Assembly (NCBI GenBank): GCA_903871935.1
Contig: CAIQIQ010000068.1
Coordinates: 1 to 64,000 of the forward strand
Length of the DNA: 64,000 bases
Direction of reading: 5' to 3'
Origin: an uncultured Phycisphaerales bacterium
GTDB lineage: Bacteria; Planctomycetota; Phycisphaerae; Tepidisphaerales; Tepidisphaeraceae
Shown here: piece by piece, positions 18,062 to 26,139 of the stretch
Numbering within the stretch: position 1 is the stretch's first letter
How the letters are laid out: each line of letters opens with the position of its first letter
Made by a program: the position numbers and the translations under genes
Notes under the pieces: generated by a model
The model's input: the letters and a program-made list of their open reading frames with translations, nothing else
What the model was told of the DNA's origin: nothing
Database searches by the model: none

Positions 18062-20962
18062 ATGTACTGCGCGCAAGTGCGCCGGCTAAACACCATTGTT
18101 CTTGGGCTGTTCTTCTGCTCCGGTGCGTGCGCGCTGATCTATGAGGTGCTGTGGTCGAAATACCTCGCTCTCATGCTGGGGAGCACGATCTACGCGCAGA
18201 CGATCGTGTTGGCGGTGTTCATGGGCGGATTGGCCCTTGGCAACGGCATCTTCGGACGGCGCACGGCCCTGCTCAAGCGGCCGCTGGCAGCCTATGGCTA
18301 TCTGGAGATGGTCATTGCTCTTTATGCGTTCTTCTTTGACGACCTGTATCATGCGGCCGACGGGCTGTTTGTTCTGGTGGGATCGCGGCTGCTGGAAAAG
18401 ACGGCTCTATTGATGGCTTGGAAAGCCGGGCTGAGCGTATTGCTTCTGCTGGGCCCAACGATCCTGATGGGAGGCACATTGCCGCTGCTGGCGGGCTGGC
18501 TGGATCGCCAGCAGGACGATTCCAACCGCCGCTTGGCCCGTTTTTACTCGGTCAATAGCCTGGGCGCGGTTCTGGGGTCATTCCTGGCCGGTTTCTACCT
18601 GGTCCGCGAATTGGGCTTGGTCGCCGGGTTGCAGGCGACGGCTGTGGTCAATCTGCTTTGCGGAATCACCGCCGCGGGGCTCGGGAAGAAGGAGGCTGGT
18701 GGAGGGGTTGTTTCGTCCCACAAACGTATTGACGTTCCGCAGACGCCCCAGCGCGATAAGCAAAGCGTCGCCCCTGCAATTGCATCCAGCTCTGACCTGT
18801 TGCCTTTGTGCATTCTCGTTACCCTGAGCGGCGGCGTTTCGATGGGGCTGGAAGTGCTGGCTTCGCGCTGCCTGGCAATGATCGTCGGGGCATCGCTGCA
18901 GGCATTTGCTATCGTTCTGATTTCCTTCATTGCGGGGATCGGCCTGGGTAGCGCGGTGGTGGCGGGCCGGCGGAAGGCGTGGTCCGAATCCACTCCGCTA
19001 TGGCTGATGTTGGCGGCCGCACTGCTCATTGGCCTGTTTGTGTTGAATATCGAGGGCTGCGCCTATCTCTATGTGGCCGGCCGCACGTGTCTGGCTCCAA
19101 CGCCGACCGGCTTCCTTTACCACCAAGTGTTTGTGGGCCTGATTTCCATTGTTGTGCTTGGCTGCCCGGCGGCGTTGTTGGGAGCCATCCTGCCGCTGTG
19201 CATTCGCGCTGCGTCGAGATCTGAGGCCGGGCTGGCCAGCCAGGTGGGGCGATTGCTGACCTGGAACACCTTGGGCGCCGTGCTGGGTGTGTTGATCACC
19301 GGTTTTGTTCTGATGCCCTTGCTGGGACTGCGCGGCGCGCTGGCCGCGCTGGCCATATTTATCACCGGTGTAGCACTCGTCGTAGCGCTGCGCAAACGGC
19401 AACGCATTGTGCTGGCGGCGGCGGGCGTGCTGGTCCTCACTCTGGTTTCGATTGGTTTCACCGGCGGACAAACCTGGCAGCGAGTCCTGGGCAGCGGCGT
19501 CTTTCGGTATCGCTCGAACGACATAATGACGCGGGACTCGTTTCACAAGACCACCCAGGCGCTTGACCTCCTGTTCTACGAAGACGGCCCGGATGCAACC
19601 GTATCAATCGACAGAGCCAGTACAGGGATTGACTCAGTGGCCTTGCGCATCAATGGCAAACCCGATGCTTCCAGCCACTACGACCTTTCCACTCAGTATC
19701 TTCTTGCGCATCTGCCGATGCTCGCGCGTCCGCAAAGCAAAGAAGTCTTTCTGCTGGGCCTGGGCAGCGGCGTCACGGCCGGCGCGGTCCTCACTCATCC
19801 AGTGGAACGCCTGACCATCGCCGAGAATTGCCGGTCCATCGTGCGCGCCTCGGCCTGGTTCGAAGAATGGAACCGTCACGTACTGGATGACCGCCGAGTC
19901 CGGTTTTTCAACGAGGACGCCCGCACGGTGCTGAAGCTTGATTCCACCGTGTACGATTTGATCATCAGCGAACCCTCCAATCCGTGGGTGGCCGGAGTGG
20001 GCAGCGTATTCAGCTATGAGTTCTATCAGACTGCCCGCTCGCGCCTTAAAGACGACGGGATTATGGCGCAATGGTTTCACTTTTACGAAATGCACGATGA
20101 AATAGTGTTCCTCGTGCTGCGGACCTTTCACAGTGTCTTCCCCAATATGGAGATTTGGGAGAGTCAGGATGGCGACCTTGTCCTGCTAGGTTCAAAGCAG
20201 CCGTGGATTTCGACGCCGGATTCTTTTCGCCCAGTTTTTGCGAGATCCGTCCCCCGGGCTGATCTGGCACAAGTCGGCCTCAAGACGCCTGAGATGGTCT
20301 TCCTCCGCCAGCTTGCCTCCCAGCGCACCGCCTTTGCAATTCCCGGCGGCGGCCCCACCGAATCCGACTACTTCCCGGTCCTCGAAACCAGCGCGCCGAT
20401 GGCGTTCTTCATGGGTGAGAGCGCCAAAGAGCTATTTCAGTTCGACGAGCGCACCGAGCAATCTGCGCTCGCGCCGGAAGAGAAGCGTGTGGCGGTTTCC
20501 GGACTAACCAATGAAGCTTTCGGCTCAGTTCTTGACGAGTTCAAGAGCGGCAATGAAGGATTGTTGAAGTACGCCCATTGGCGAAAGACCCACGGACCCA
20601 CCGACGTTTATGATCTCAAGCCCGTGCTGGGCCGGCTGCCCGCCTCTTATCCGCTGCATCCGAAAAAACCGGATCGCATGAGCGCTGAAGCCAGCCGGCT
20701 GCAAGACTGCCAGATCAGTCTGCTGGTCACCCCGGAAAACTGGCGCGAGGCCGTCTCGGCCATCGAAACTGTGTTGGCCGATCGCGCTTCCGCCGATCAT
20801 GCGTCGCTGGACTGGGCACCCGGCGACTACGCTGCCCTGGCCGCCCGGACCCGCCTGGCCAACCATGATACAGCGGGTGCCGCCAGCGCCATCAGACTTG
20901 GCTTGCGCCTGGCCCCGCAAGACCTCCAACTCGCTTATCTTCAGGCCATGCTGCCCCCGTAG
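18062..20962 (+). CDS. Polytopic membrane protein fused to a spermidine synthase-like domain
   Basis: About 966 aa (974 from the alternative ATG at 18038). An N-terminal block of about 12-14 transmembrane helices in MFS-like arrangement (CALIYEVLWSKYLALMLG is typical of these fusions) is interrupted by a hydrophilic linker near residues 220-250. A Rossmann methyltransferase/SpeE-like domain at about 500-740 includes FLLGLGSGVTAGAVL, the DLIISEPSNPWVAG motif and GIMAQWFHFY. A C-terminal helical tail of about 200 residues may be TPR-like. Such fused spermidine-synthase transporters are common in planctomycetes; the real substrate is unproven. GGGAG lies 10 nt before ATG 18062. Confidence 0.85.
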   Translation: MYCAQVRRLNTIVLGLFFCSGACALIYEVLWSKYLALMLGSTIYAQTIVLAVFMGGLALGNGIFGRRTALLKRPLAAYGYLEMVIALYAFFFDDLYHAADGLFVLVGSRLLEKTALLMAWKAGLSVLLLLGPTILMGGTLPLLAGWLDRQQDDSNRRLARFYSVNSLGAVLGSFLAGFYLVRELGLVAGLQATAVVNLLCGITAAGLGKKEAGGGVVSSHKRIDVPQTPQRDKQSVAPAIASSSDLLPLCILVTLSGGVSMGLEVLASRCLAMIVGASLQAFAIVLISFIAGIGLGSAVVAGRRKAWSESTPLWLMLAAALLIGLFVLNIEGCAYLYVAGRTCLAPTPTGFLYHQVFVGLISIVVLGCPAALLGAILPLCIRAASRSEAGLASQVGRLLTWNTLGAVLGVLITGFVLMPLLGLRGALAALAIFITGVALVVALRKRQRIVLAAAGVLVLTLVSIGFTGGQTWQRVLGSGVFRYRSNDIMTRDSFHKTTQALDLLFYEDGPDATVSIDRASTGIDSVALRINGKPDASSHYDLSTQYLLAHLPMLARPQSKEVFLLGLGSGVTAGAVLTHPVERLTIAENCRSIVRASAWFEEWNRHVLDDRRVRFFNEDARTVLKLDSTVYDLIISEPSNPWVAGVGSVFSYEFYQTARSRLKDDGIMAQWFHFYEMHDEIVFLVLRTFHSVFPNMEIWESQDGDLVLLGSKQPWISTPDSFRPVFARSVPRADLAQVGLKTPEMVFLRQLASQRTAFAIPGGGPTESDYFPVLETSAPMAFFMGESAKELFQFDERTEQSALAPEEKRVAVSGLTNEAFGSVLDEFKSGNEGLLKYAHWRKTHGPTDVYDLKPVLGRLPASYPLHPKKPDRMSAEASRLQDCQISLLVTPENWREAVSAIETVLADRASADHASLDWAPGDYAALAARTRLANHDTAGAASAIRLGLRLAPQDLQLAYLQAMLPP

Positions 20963-21125
20963 GCGGCGTAAGCCACGAGCGCAACTGGAGTTACAGGAGA
21001 GGTACAGTCGCGGTGGAATGCGGCAGAAGCGTTAGAACAGTTCTGGGCGGTTTGGGATTGGTTGCCGGGCGAGGGAGGCCTGGCGAGGCAAATCGAGGAG
21101 ATATCGCAACTTGGCGTTATGCCTC

Positions 21126-21154
21126 TTGAGAGGTGAGGCAGGACTTCCTATACT
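21126..21154 (+). promoter_or_regulatory. Sigma-70 promoter of rpsL-rpsG
   Basis: TTGAGA (21126-21131), 17-bp spacer, TATACT (21149-21154), 57 bp upstream of the rpsL ATG. The TATACT -10 is the same hexamer used by rpoN and by the cassette-array promoters in this window. Confidence 0.7.
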
Positions 21155-21210
21155 ACGCGGCTCTTGACTCCGGGTGGGCCGGGGCGGATTGAAACTTTAG
21201 AAGGATAGGT

Positions 21211-21582
21211 ATGCCGACAATCAATCAGTTGATCAAAAAGCCGCGGCAAGCTCTGTCGCGCATCAACAAGGTCAAAGACCTTGAGGCTTGCCCGCAGAAA
21301 CGCGGCGTGTGCCTGCAGGTCAAGACCATGACCCCGAAGAAGCCGAATTCGGCTTTGCGGAAGATCGCCCGTGTGCGCTTGAGCAACGGTAAGGAGGTCA
21401 CGGCATATATTCCGGGTGAAGAGCACAACCTGCAGGAACATAGCATCGTGCTGGTTCGCGGCGGTCGCGTTCGCGATCTGCCGGGTGTGCGCTATCACAT
21501 CGTTCGCGGCACCCTTGACGCATTGGGCGTTGATGGCCGCAAGCAGAGCCGATCGAAGTACGGCGCCAAGAAGGGCAAGTAA
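21211..21582 (+). CDS. rpsL: 30S ribosomal protein S12
   Basis: 123 aa, normal length, full match to S12. It has the [12 protein letters not shown] start, CPQKRGVC, the decoding-site loop [11 protein letters not shown] (the Lys changed in streptomycin-resistant mutants is wild type), [17 protein letters not shown] and the basic KYGAKKGK end. AAGGAT precedes the ATG. First gene of a short str-type operon with rpsG; the usual fusA and tuf do not follow. Confidence 0.99.
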   Translation: MPTINQLIKKPRQALSRINKVKDLEACPQKRGVCLQVKTMTPKKPNSALRKIARVRLSNGKEVTAYIPGEEHNLQEHSIVLVRGGRVRDLPGVRYHIVRGTLDALGVDGRKQSRSKYGAKKGK

Positions 21583-21590
21583 GGTTCGCC

Positions 21591-21716
21591 ATGACGCTGA
21601 TTGCCGATGCCGGGATAGACGCCCGCGAGTATCAGACACATTTGAAAAGCCTGATATTCTTGTGCGTGTTCGTCCTGGGTTGCATCGCGGTCGCGATCTG
21701 GTGGTTAAGACGCTAG
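21591..21716 (+). CDS. 41-aa single-pass membrane miniprotein between rpsL and rpsG
   Basis: ATG at 21591, TAG at 21714-21716, eight bases after rpsL, with AAGG five bases upstream. A hydrophilic N-terminus ([20 protein letters not shown]) is followed by one transmembrane helix ([18 protein letters not shown]) and a positive end (LRR). Spacing, ribosome site and a plausible topology favour a real gene, but I know of no family, and an unusual gene in this conserved ribosomal-operon gap needs comparative support. Confidence 0.5.
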   Translation: MTLIADAGIDAREYQTHLKSLIFLCVFVLGCIAVAIWWLRR

Positions 21717-21735
21717 GAAAAACGAGAGAGAGAAA

Positions 21736-22212
21736 ATGGCCTTCAAGAAATTCACAGCCAGCGAAAGTATCCTGAAGCCGGATCCCCGGTTCAACAGCAA
21801 GCTCGCCGCCAAGTTCATCAACTGTCTGATGTGGGGCGGCAAGAAGTCGGTTGCCCAGAAGATCTTCTATGATGCGATGGAGATCTGCACCAAGAAGATC
21901 AAGGAAGTTCCGCCGCTGGAACTGTTCGAGAAGGCGATCGAGAACGTGAAGCCGTTCGTCGAAGTGCGCTCCAAGCGCGTCGGCGGAGCGAACTATCAGG
22001 TTCCGATGCAGGTGAACCGCAAGCGTCAGCAGTCGCTGGCGTTCCGCTGGATCATCGGCGCATGCCGCGAGGCGAGCGGCCGGCCGATGTCGACCCGATT
22101 GGCGGATGAGCTGATGGCGGCCTTCAAGAAGGAAGGCAAAGCCATTCAGACGCGTGAGAACACGCATCGCATGGCCGAGGCGAACAAGGCGTTTGCGCAC
22201 TTCGCCTGGTAA
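21736..22212 (+). CDS. rpsG: 30S ribosomal protein S7
   Basis: 158 aa. Typical S7: [27 protein letters not shown], then [18 protein letters not shown](R)[24 protein letters not shown] and [26 protein letters not shown]. It binds the 3' domain of 16S rRNA and nucleates head assembly. Preceded by GAGAGAGAAA and followed directly by a strong terminator, so the operon ends here. Confidence 0.98.
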   Translation: MAFKKFTASESILKPDPRFNSKLAAKFINCLMWGGKKSVAQKIFYDAMEICTKKIKEVPPLELFEKAIENVKPFVEVRSKRVGGANYQVPMQVNRKRQQSLAFRWIIGACREASGRPMSTRLADELMAAFKKEGKAIQTRENTHRMAEANKAFAHFAW

Positions 22213-22239
22213 GGGCGACAAGTAAATGGCATACCAATG

Positions 22240-22276
22240 GGCCGGCCGATGATGACATCGGCCGGCCTTGTGTTTT
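22240..22276 (+). terminator. Rho-independent terminator of rpsL-rpsG
   Basis: Perfect 11-bp stem GGCCGGCCGAT / ATCGGCCGGCC (22240-22250, 22257-22267) with a 6-nt loop, then TTGTGTTTT. Confidence 0.9.
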
Positions 22277-22318
22277 GGCTACACACGCTGCCCGGTCGCG
22301 GGTAGGCTAGAGGGCGCT

Positions 22319-23740
22319 ATGAAGCGATGGATTCTGCTGGGTCTGTTCTTTGTCGTGCTGCTGGCGCCGCTGGTTGTGTCGGCGTGGCTGGGGCGCGAGG
22401 TGAAGGTGAAGAGCGCGGACCTGGAGCTGGTCATCATCACGCCGCACCAGGAGGCGATTCGGCGGGAGTTCGCGGAGGCGTTTACACGCTATTACCGCGA
22501 GACGTTCGGCAAGACCGTTGCGATCGACTATCGCACGTTCGGAGCTTCGGACATCGTGAAATACTTCGATGAGCGGGCGAAAACGGTATCGAAGGAAAAC
22601 CCGACCTATGGGATCGATATCGCGTGGGGCGGGGGTGATTTCCTGTTTGACGTGCAGCTTAAGAAGCCGGGGTATCTGCAGGCGCTGAAACTGCCGGCGG
22701 AACTGATGAAGGAGGTCTTTCCGGATGCAAAGCTGAGCGGACTGCCGTTGTACGATGTCGATCCGAAGAATGGGCCATGCTGGTTTGGCACAGCGCTCTC
22801 GAGCTTTGGGGTGGTATACAACCGTGATGTGCTGCGGCATCTGGGCGTGCCGGAACCCAGGACCTGGCGTGACCTGGCGGATCCGCGGCTGGCGAACTGG
22901 GTGGTGCTGGCGGATCCAACGCGGTCGGCGTCGGCGAAGCAGGCATATATGGTCATCGTCGAAAGGGCGATGGCGGATGCATTGGCGCGCGGGCAGAGCG
23001 AGAATGTGGGCTGGGCGGATGGGATGGGGCTAATTCGGCAGATCGCAGCCAATGCGCGGCTGTTCACCGATTCATCATCGGTGGTGCCGATCATGGTGTC
23101 ACAGGGCGAGGCGGCCGCCGGCATGGCGATTGATTTCTATGGACGATCGCAGGCGAACGCGGTGGGAAATGAACGCATGGGGTATGTCGAGCCGGCGAAT
23201 GCGACGATCATCAATCCTGATCCCATCGCGTTGGTGACCGGTGCGCCGCATCGGGAGCTGGCGCAGCAGTTCATTGAGTTTGTACTCTCGCGGCAGGGGC
23301 AGGTCCTGTGGAACCTGAAGCCCGGAGTTGCCGGCGGGCCGCGGGCCGATGCGCTGCGGCGGCTGCCGATCCGGCGCGATGTCTATGCGGATATGACGAA
23401 CTTCACCGATCAGGTGAATCCGTTTGAAGCGGCCAGCAGCTTTAACAAATCCAATGCGCGAGAGAAGACCTTTGGCATCATGGGCGAACTGATCCAGTTT
23501 TCGTGCATCGATCTGCTGGATGAACTGCGCGAGATGCGAAAGGTCATTCTGGCATCGCCGCAGGCGAAGGAACTGGATGCCAGGCTTGGCCAGTTCCCCT
23601 TCGAGGAACCCGAGGCACTGAAGCGGCTGGATGCATGGAAGAAGGCAACGCCATCGGCACGGTTGGCGCTGGCGCGAGAATGGACGGAGCAGTTCCGGGC
23701 CGAGTACGGCGAGCTGCGAACGATGGCAGGGGCACGCTGA
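22319..23740 (+). CDS. Extracellular solute-binding protein (iron/thiamine-type fold), orphan
   Basis: 473 aa from ATG 22319 (AGAGG just upstream); the ATG at 22268 sits in the terminator. One N-terminal hydrophobic segment (about 3-21), with no lipobox, is followed by a two-lobed type-2 binding-protein fold: LELVIITPHQEAIRREF, GVVYNRDVLRHLGVPEPRTW, NWVVLADPTRSASA, AAAGMAIDFYG. These are features of the Fe3+/spermidine/thiamine group. The C-terminal roughly 100 residues are helical and extra. No permease or ATPase adjoins it. It converges with the GH2 gene six bases on. Confidence 0.8.
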   Translation: MKRWILLGLFFVVLLAPLVVSAWLGREVKVKSADLELVIITPHQEAIRREFAEAFTRYYRETFGKTVAIDYRTFGASDIVKYFDERAKTVSKENPTYGIDIAWGGGDFLFDVQLKKPGYLQALKLPAELMKEVFPDAKLSGLPLYDVDPKNGPCWFGTALSSFGVVYNRDVLRHLGVPEPRTWRDLADPRLANWVVLADPTRSASAKQAYMVIVERAMADALARGQSENVGWADGMGLIRQIAANARLFTDSSSVVPIMVSQGEAAAGMAIDFYGRSQANAVGNERMGYVEPANATIINPDPIALVTGAPHRELAQQFIEFVLSRQGQVLWNLKPGVAGGPRADALRRLPIRRDVYADMTNFTDQVNPFEAASSFNKSNAREKTFGIMGELIQFSCIDLLDELREMRKVILASPQAKELDARLGQFPFEEPEALKRLDAWKKATPSARLALAREWTEQFRAEYGELRTMAGAR

Positions 23741-23746
23741 GTGGTT

Positions 23747-25522
23747 TTACGCTTCGATGGCCGCTCGTTTTGTCTGGGCCGCTTTGATGCGGGTCATGTC
23801 GAACTTGGTTGAGCGGTCGAAGCGGTAGATGCCGTTCTGTTCCTGGAAGACGTCGGTGAGCTGCGTGTAGCAGTAGCCGAACATGCCGGGGTTCTCCAAC
23901 AGCACAGCGCAGAGGCCTTCAAAACGGGTGTAGAACTCGTCGATGCTCTTGCAGCGGTCGCCGTAGCCCCAGGAGTTGTCGCCGGGCTTGGCATTGGGGT
24001 TCCACCAGATGCCGCCGAACTCGGAGACGAAATACGGCTGCTGCCGATAGCCTACGGAGATCATTTCGTTTTCCCGGCCGGCCTGCCAGGGCTTATTCAC
24101 ATAGGGTTCGCCGCTGGCGGTCTTGGCGTGGCGCTGGCGGAAGGTGTCGGGCTTCTGGTCGTAGTCGTGCGAATCGTAGATGTCGGCATCGAGCACTCGG
24201 TGGGAATAGCCAGAGGCATCGAGAACGGGGCGAGTGGCATCGACGAGCTTGGCGGCGAGGAATGTGCCGCGGGTCAGGTCATCGAGCTGATCGATGCGAT
24301 CGAGGAAGGGGCGGCTGCTCTCATTGAGCGGACACCAGCCGATGATGCAGGGGTGCGAGTAGTCGCGCTGCACGGCCTCGAGCCATTGGGTGATGATCGT
24401 GGGCTGGGGATTATCCTGGTCGATACCCCAATCGCCGAACTCACCCCAGCAGAGATAGCCCATGCGATCGGCATGGTAGAGGAAACGCTCTTCGAAGACC
24501 TTCTGGTGCAGGCGGGCGCCGTTGAAGCCGGCGTCGAGGGAAAGCTGAATATCGCCGACAAGGGCGTCATCCGTCGGGGCGGTGAGGATGCCGTCGGTGT
24601 AATAGCCCTGATCGAGGACGAGGCGCTGGAAGATGGGTTTGCCGTTGATCAGGACGGATTGGCCTTTGACGGTGATAGAGCGCAGGCCGGCATAGCTGCG
24701 GGCGCGGTCGATGACTTTGCCGGAACTGTCCAGGAGTTCCATGACCAGGTCATAGAGGAAGCCATTGCCAGGCTGCCAGAGGTGGATGCGATCGGCGGGG
24801 ATCTTCAGGCTGGCGCGGACGACGAAGTCGGTGCTGGCCGGAGCGGTGGTTGTGCAGACGATTCCCTGGATATCTTTGAGGGTGTAGCGGATCTGCGCGG
24901 CACCGAACGAAGGCAAAACAGATTGTTCCACGTGGAACATGGCATTGCCGACATCCGGGGTGATCCTGGGGCGCTTCAGGTAGCTCTGGGGGACCGGTTC
25001 CAGCCACACGGTCTGCCAGATGCCGGTGGTGCGCGTGTAGTGGCAGCCGGCGTTGTGGTAGCCGCGGGATTGTTTTCCCTGCGGGGCGGATTTGCGGATA
25101 TCGTCGCGGCAGCGGATGACGAGGGTGAGGGATTGGCCGGGGGTTGCGATGCTGGAGAGGTCGGCCGTGAAGCCGCACCAGCCGCCGCGATGGCGGGCGA
25201 CTTCCTTGCCATTCGCGAAGACGGTGGTGTCGTAGTCGGCGGCCTGGATGTGCAGAAGGACGCGCTGATTGGCCCAGTCGGCCGGGATGGTGATCTCGCG
25301 GCGGTACCAGACGGCCAGCATGTAGTCGACGTGGCCGATGCCGGAGAGGGTGGATTCGGGGCAGAAGGGGAGGGTGATCTGGCCGGTGAGTGCGCGGTTG
25401 AGTAGGCCGCGTTCGATACCGCTGTCGCCGTGGTCGATCTCGAATTGCCATGTTCCATTCAGGCAGAGCCACTGGTCACGGACGAACTGCGGACGCGGGT
25501 ATTCGGAACGCGGAACCGACAT
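23747..25522 (-). CDS. Glycoside hydrolase family 2 protein
   Basis: 591 aa. Jelly-roll sugar-binding domain (residues about 10-180, with LNGTWQF and WYRREITIP), Ig-like domain (about 185-280) and TIM-barrel catalytic domain (from about 285). The acid/base Glu is in the CPLNESS motif near residue 400 (the GH2 'NE'), and the nucleophile Glu is in FVSEFGG near residue 500. Family members are beta-galactosidases, glucuronidases and mannosidases; specificity is open. No signal peptide, so cytosolic or non-classically exported. AAGGAG lies seven bases before ATG. The enzyme probably processes oligosaccharides taken up by a sugar importer. Confidence 0.92.
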   Translation of the reverse strand: MSVPRSEYPRPQFVRDQWLCLNGTWQFEIDHGDSGIERGLLNRALTGQITLPFCPESTLSGIGHVDYMLAVWYRREITIPADWANQRVLLHIQAADYDTTVFANGKEVARHRGGWCGFTADLSSIATPGQSLTLVIRCRDDIRKSAPQGKQSRGYHNAGCHYTRTTGIWQTVWLEPVPQSYLKRPRITPDVGNAMFHVEQSVLPSFGAAQIRYTLKDIQGIVCTTTAPASTDFVVRASLKIPADRIHLWQPGNGFLYDLVMELLDSSGKVIDRARSYAGLRSITVKGQSVLINGKPIFQRLVLDQGYYTDGILTAPTDDALVGDIQLSLDAGFNGARLHQKVFEERFLYHADRMGYLCWGEFGDWGIDQDNPQPTIITQWLEAVQRDYSHPCIIGWCPLNESSRPFLDRIDQLDDLTRGTFLAAKLVDATRPVLDASGYSHRVLDADIYDSHDYDQKPDTFRQRHAKTASGEPYVNKPWQAGRENEMISVGYRQQPYFVSEFGGIWWNPNAKPGDNSWGYGDRCKSIDEFYTRFEGLCAVLLENPGMFGYCYTQLTDVFQEQNGIYRFDRSTKFDMTRIKAAQTKRAAIEA

Positions 25523-25628
25523 TGATGGTCTCCTTGGTGAGGTGGTCTTATAGCATGCCGTGATGGAGCGGCAAATCCTTGGGTATGAGTCTGCGCCATG
25601 GACAATCCGCGTGAAGGAACCTACGATT

Positions 25629-25656
25629 TGCTTGTATTATGCAACTATTGCAAGCA
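25629..25656. promoter_or_regulatory. Dyad, candidate MarR autoregulatory operator
   Basis: Imperfect 28-bp palindrome with outer arms TGCTTG and CAAGCA, overlapping the first possible ATG (25639) of the marR gene. Size and position suit a MarR dimer site controlling its own gene and the downstream efflux genes. Confidence 0.4.
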
Positions 25657-25665
25657 TCAACTAGC

Positions 25666-26133
25666 ATGCCGCAGGTGCGAGATTGTGCATCGGGGATCCT
25701 GGAAGCCGTTCCCTACACGATCGGCTTCATCCGTCAGCATATGCGCAAGCACCGTAAAGGCTTGTCCGTAATGCAGTTCCGATCGCTCGTTTGGGTAGAA
25801 CGTAACCCCAACAATACCCTCTCGGCCTTGGCTGAATTTCTCGGGGCATCGTTGCCCACGACCTCGCGAATCGTCGCTGGCCTGGTTGCTAACGGGTATC
25901 TCACTCGCGTGGGCAGGGCGGATGACCGCCGACAGGTTGCCCTGGGGATTACCGAGAGTGGCCGGGCCGTGCTCCATGTCGCCTGGAGCGAAACTCGGGA
26001 GGAAGTAGCCCGACATCTCGGGGGGCTTTCGGACGATGAGCAAGCCAAGATCGCGGAGGCGATGCAGTTGTTGATGTCCGTTTTCGGTTCGAAAGGTTCA
26101 GCGCATTCCCCGGCCGGTCAAGCAAAGGACTGA
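25666..26133 (+). CDS. MarR-family transcriptional regulator
   Basis: 155 aa from ATG 25666, or 164 aa from ATG 25639, which lies inside the operator-like dyad; neither has a good Shine-Dalgarno. Winged-helix MarR fold: recognition-helix region TLSALAEFLGASLPTTSRIVAGLVANGYL, followed by the wing RVGRADDRRQVALGITESGRAVL. It lies six bases upstream of the RND pump gene on the same strand, so it is probably the local repressor of the efflux operon, relieved by a small ligand. Confidence 0.87.
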   Translation: MPQVRDCASGILEAVPYTIGFIRQHMRKHRKGLSVMQFRSLVWVERNPNNTLSALAEFLGASLPTTSRIVAGLVANGYLTRVGRADDRRQVALGITESGRAVLHVAWSETREEVARHLGGLSDDEQAKIAEAMQLLMSVFGSKGSAHSPAGQAKD

Positions 26134-26139
26134 TGTTTT

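Noticed and set aside
24128..25405. 425-codon plus-strand frame opposite the GH2 gene
   Set aside because: Antisense shadow of a gene with all GH2 domains; the translation is Gly/Asp/Val/Ala-rich without motifs. The same holds for the frames at 5042-5998, 6044-6976 and 26905-28188.
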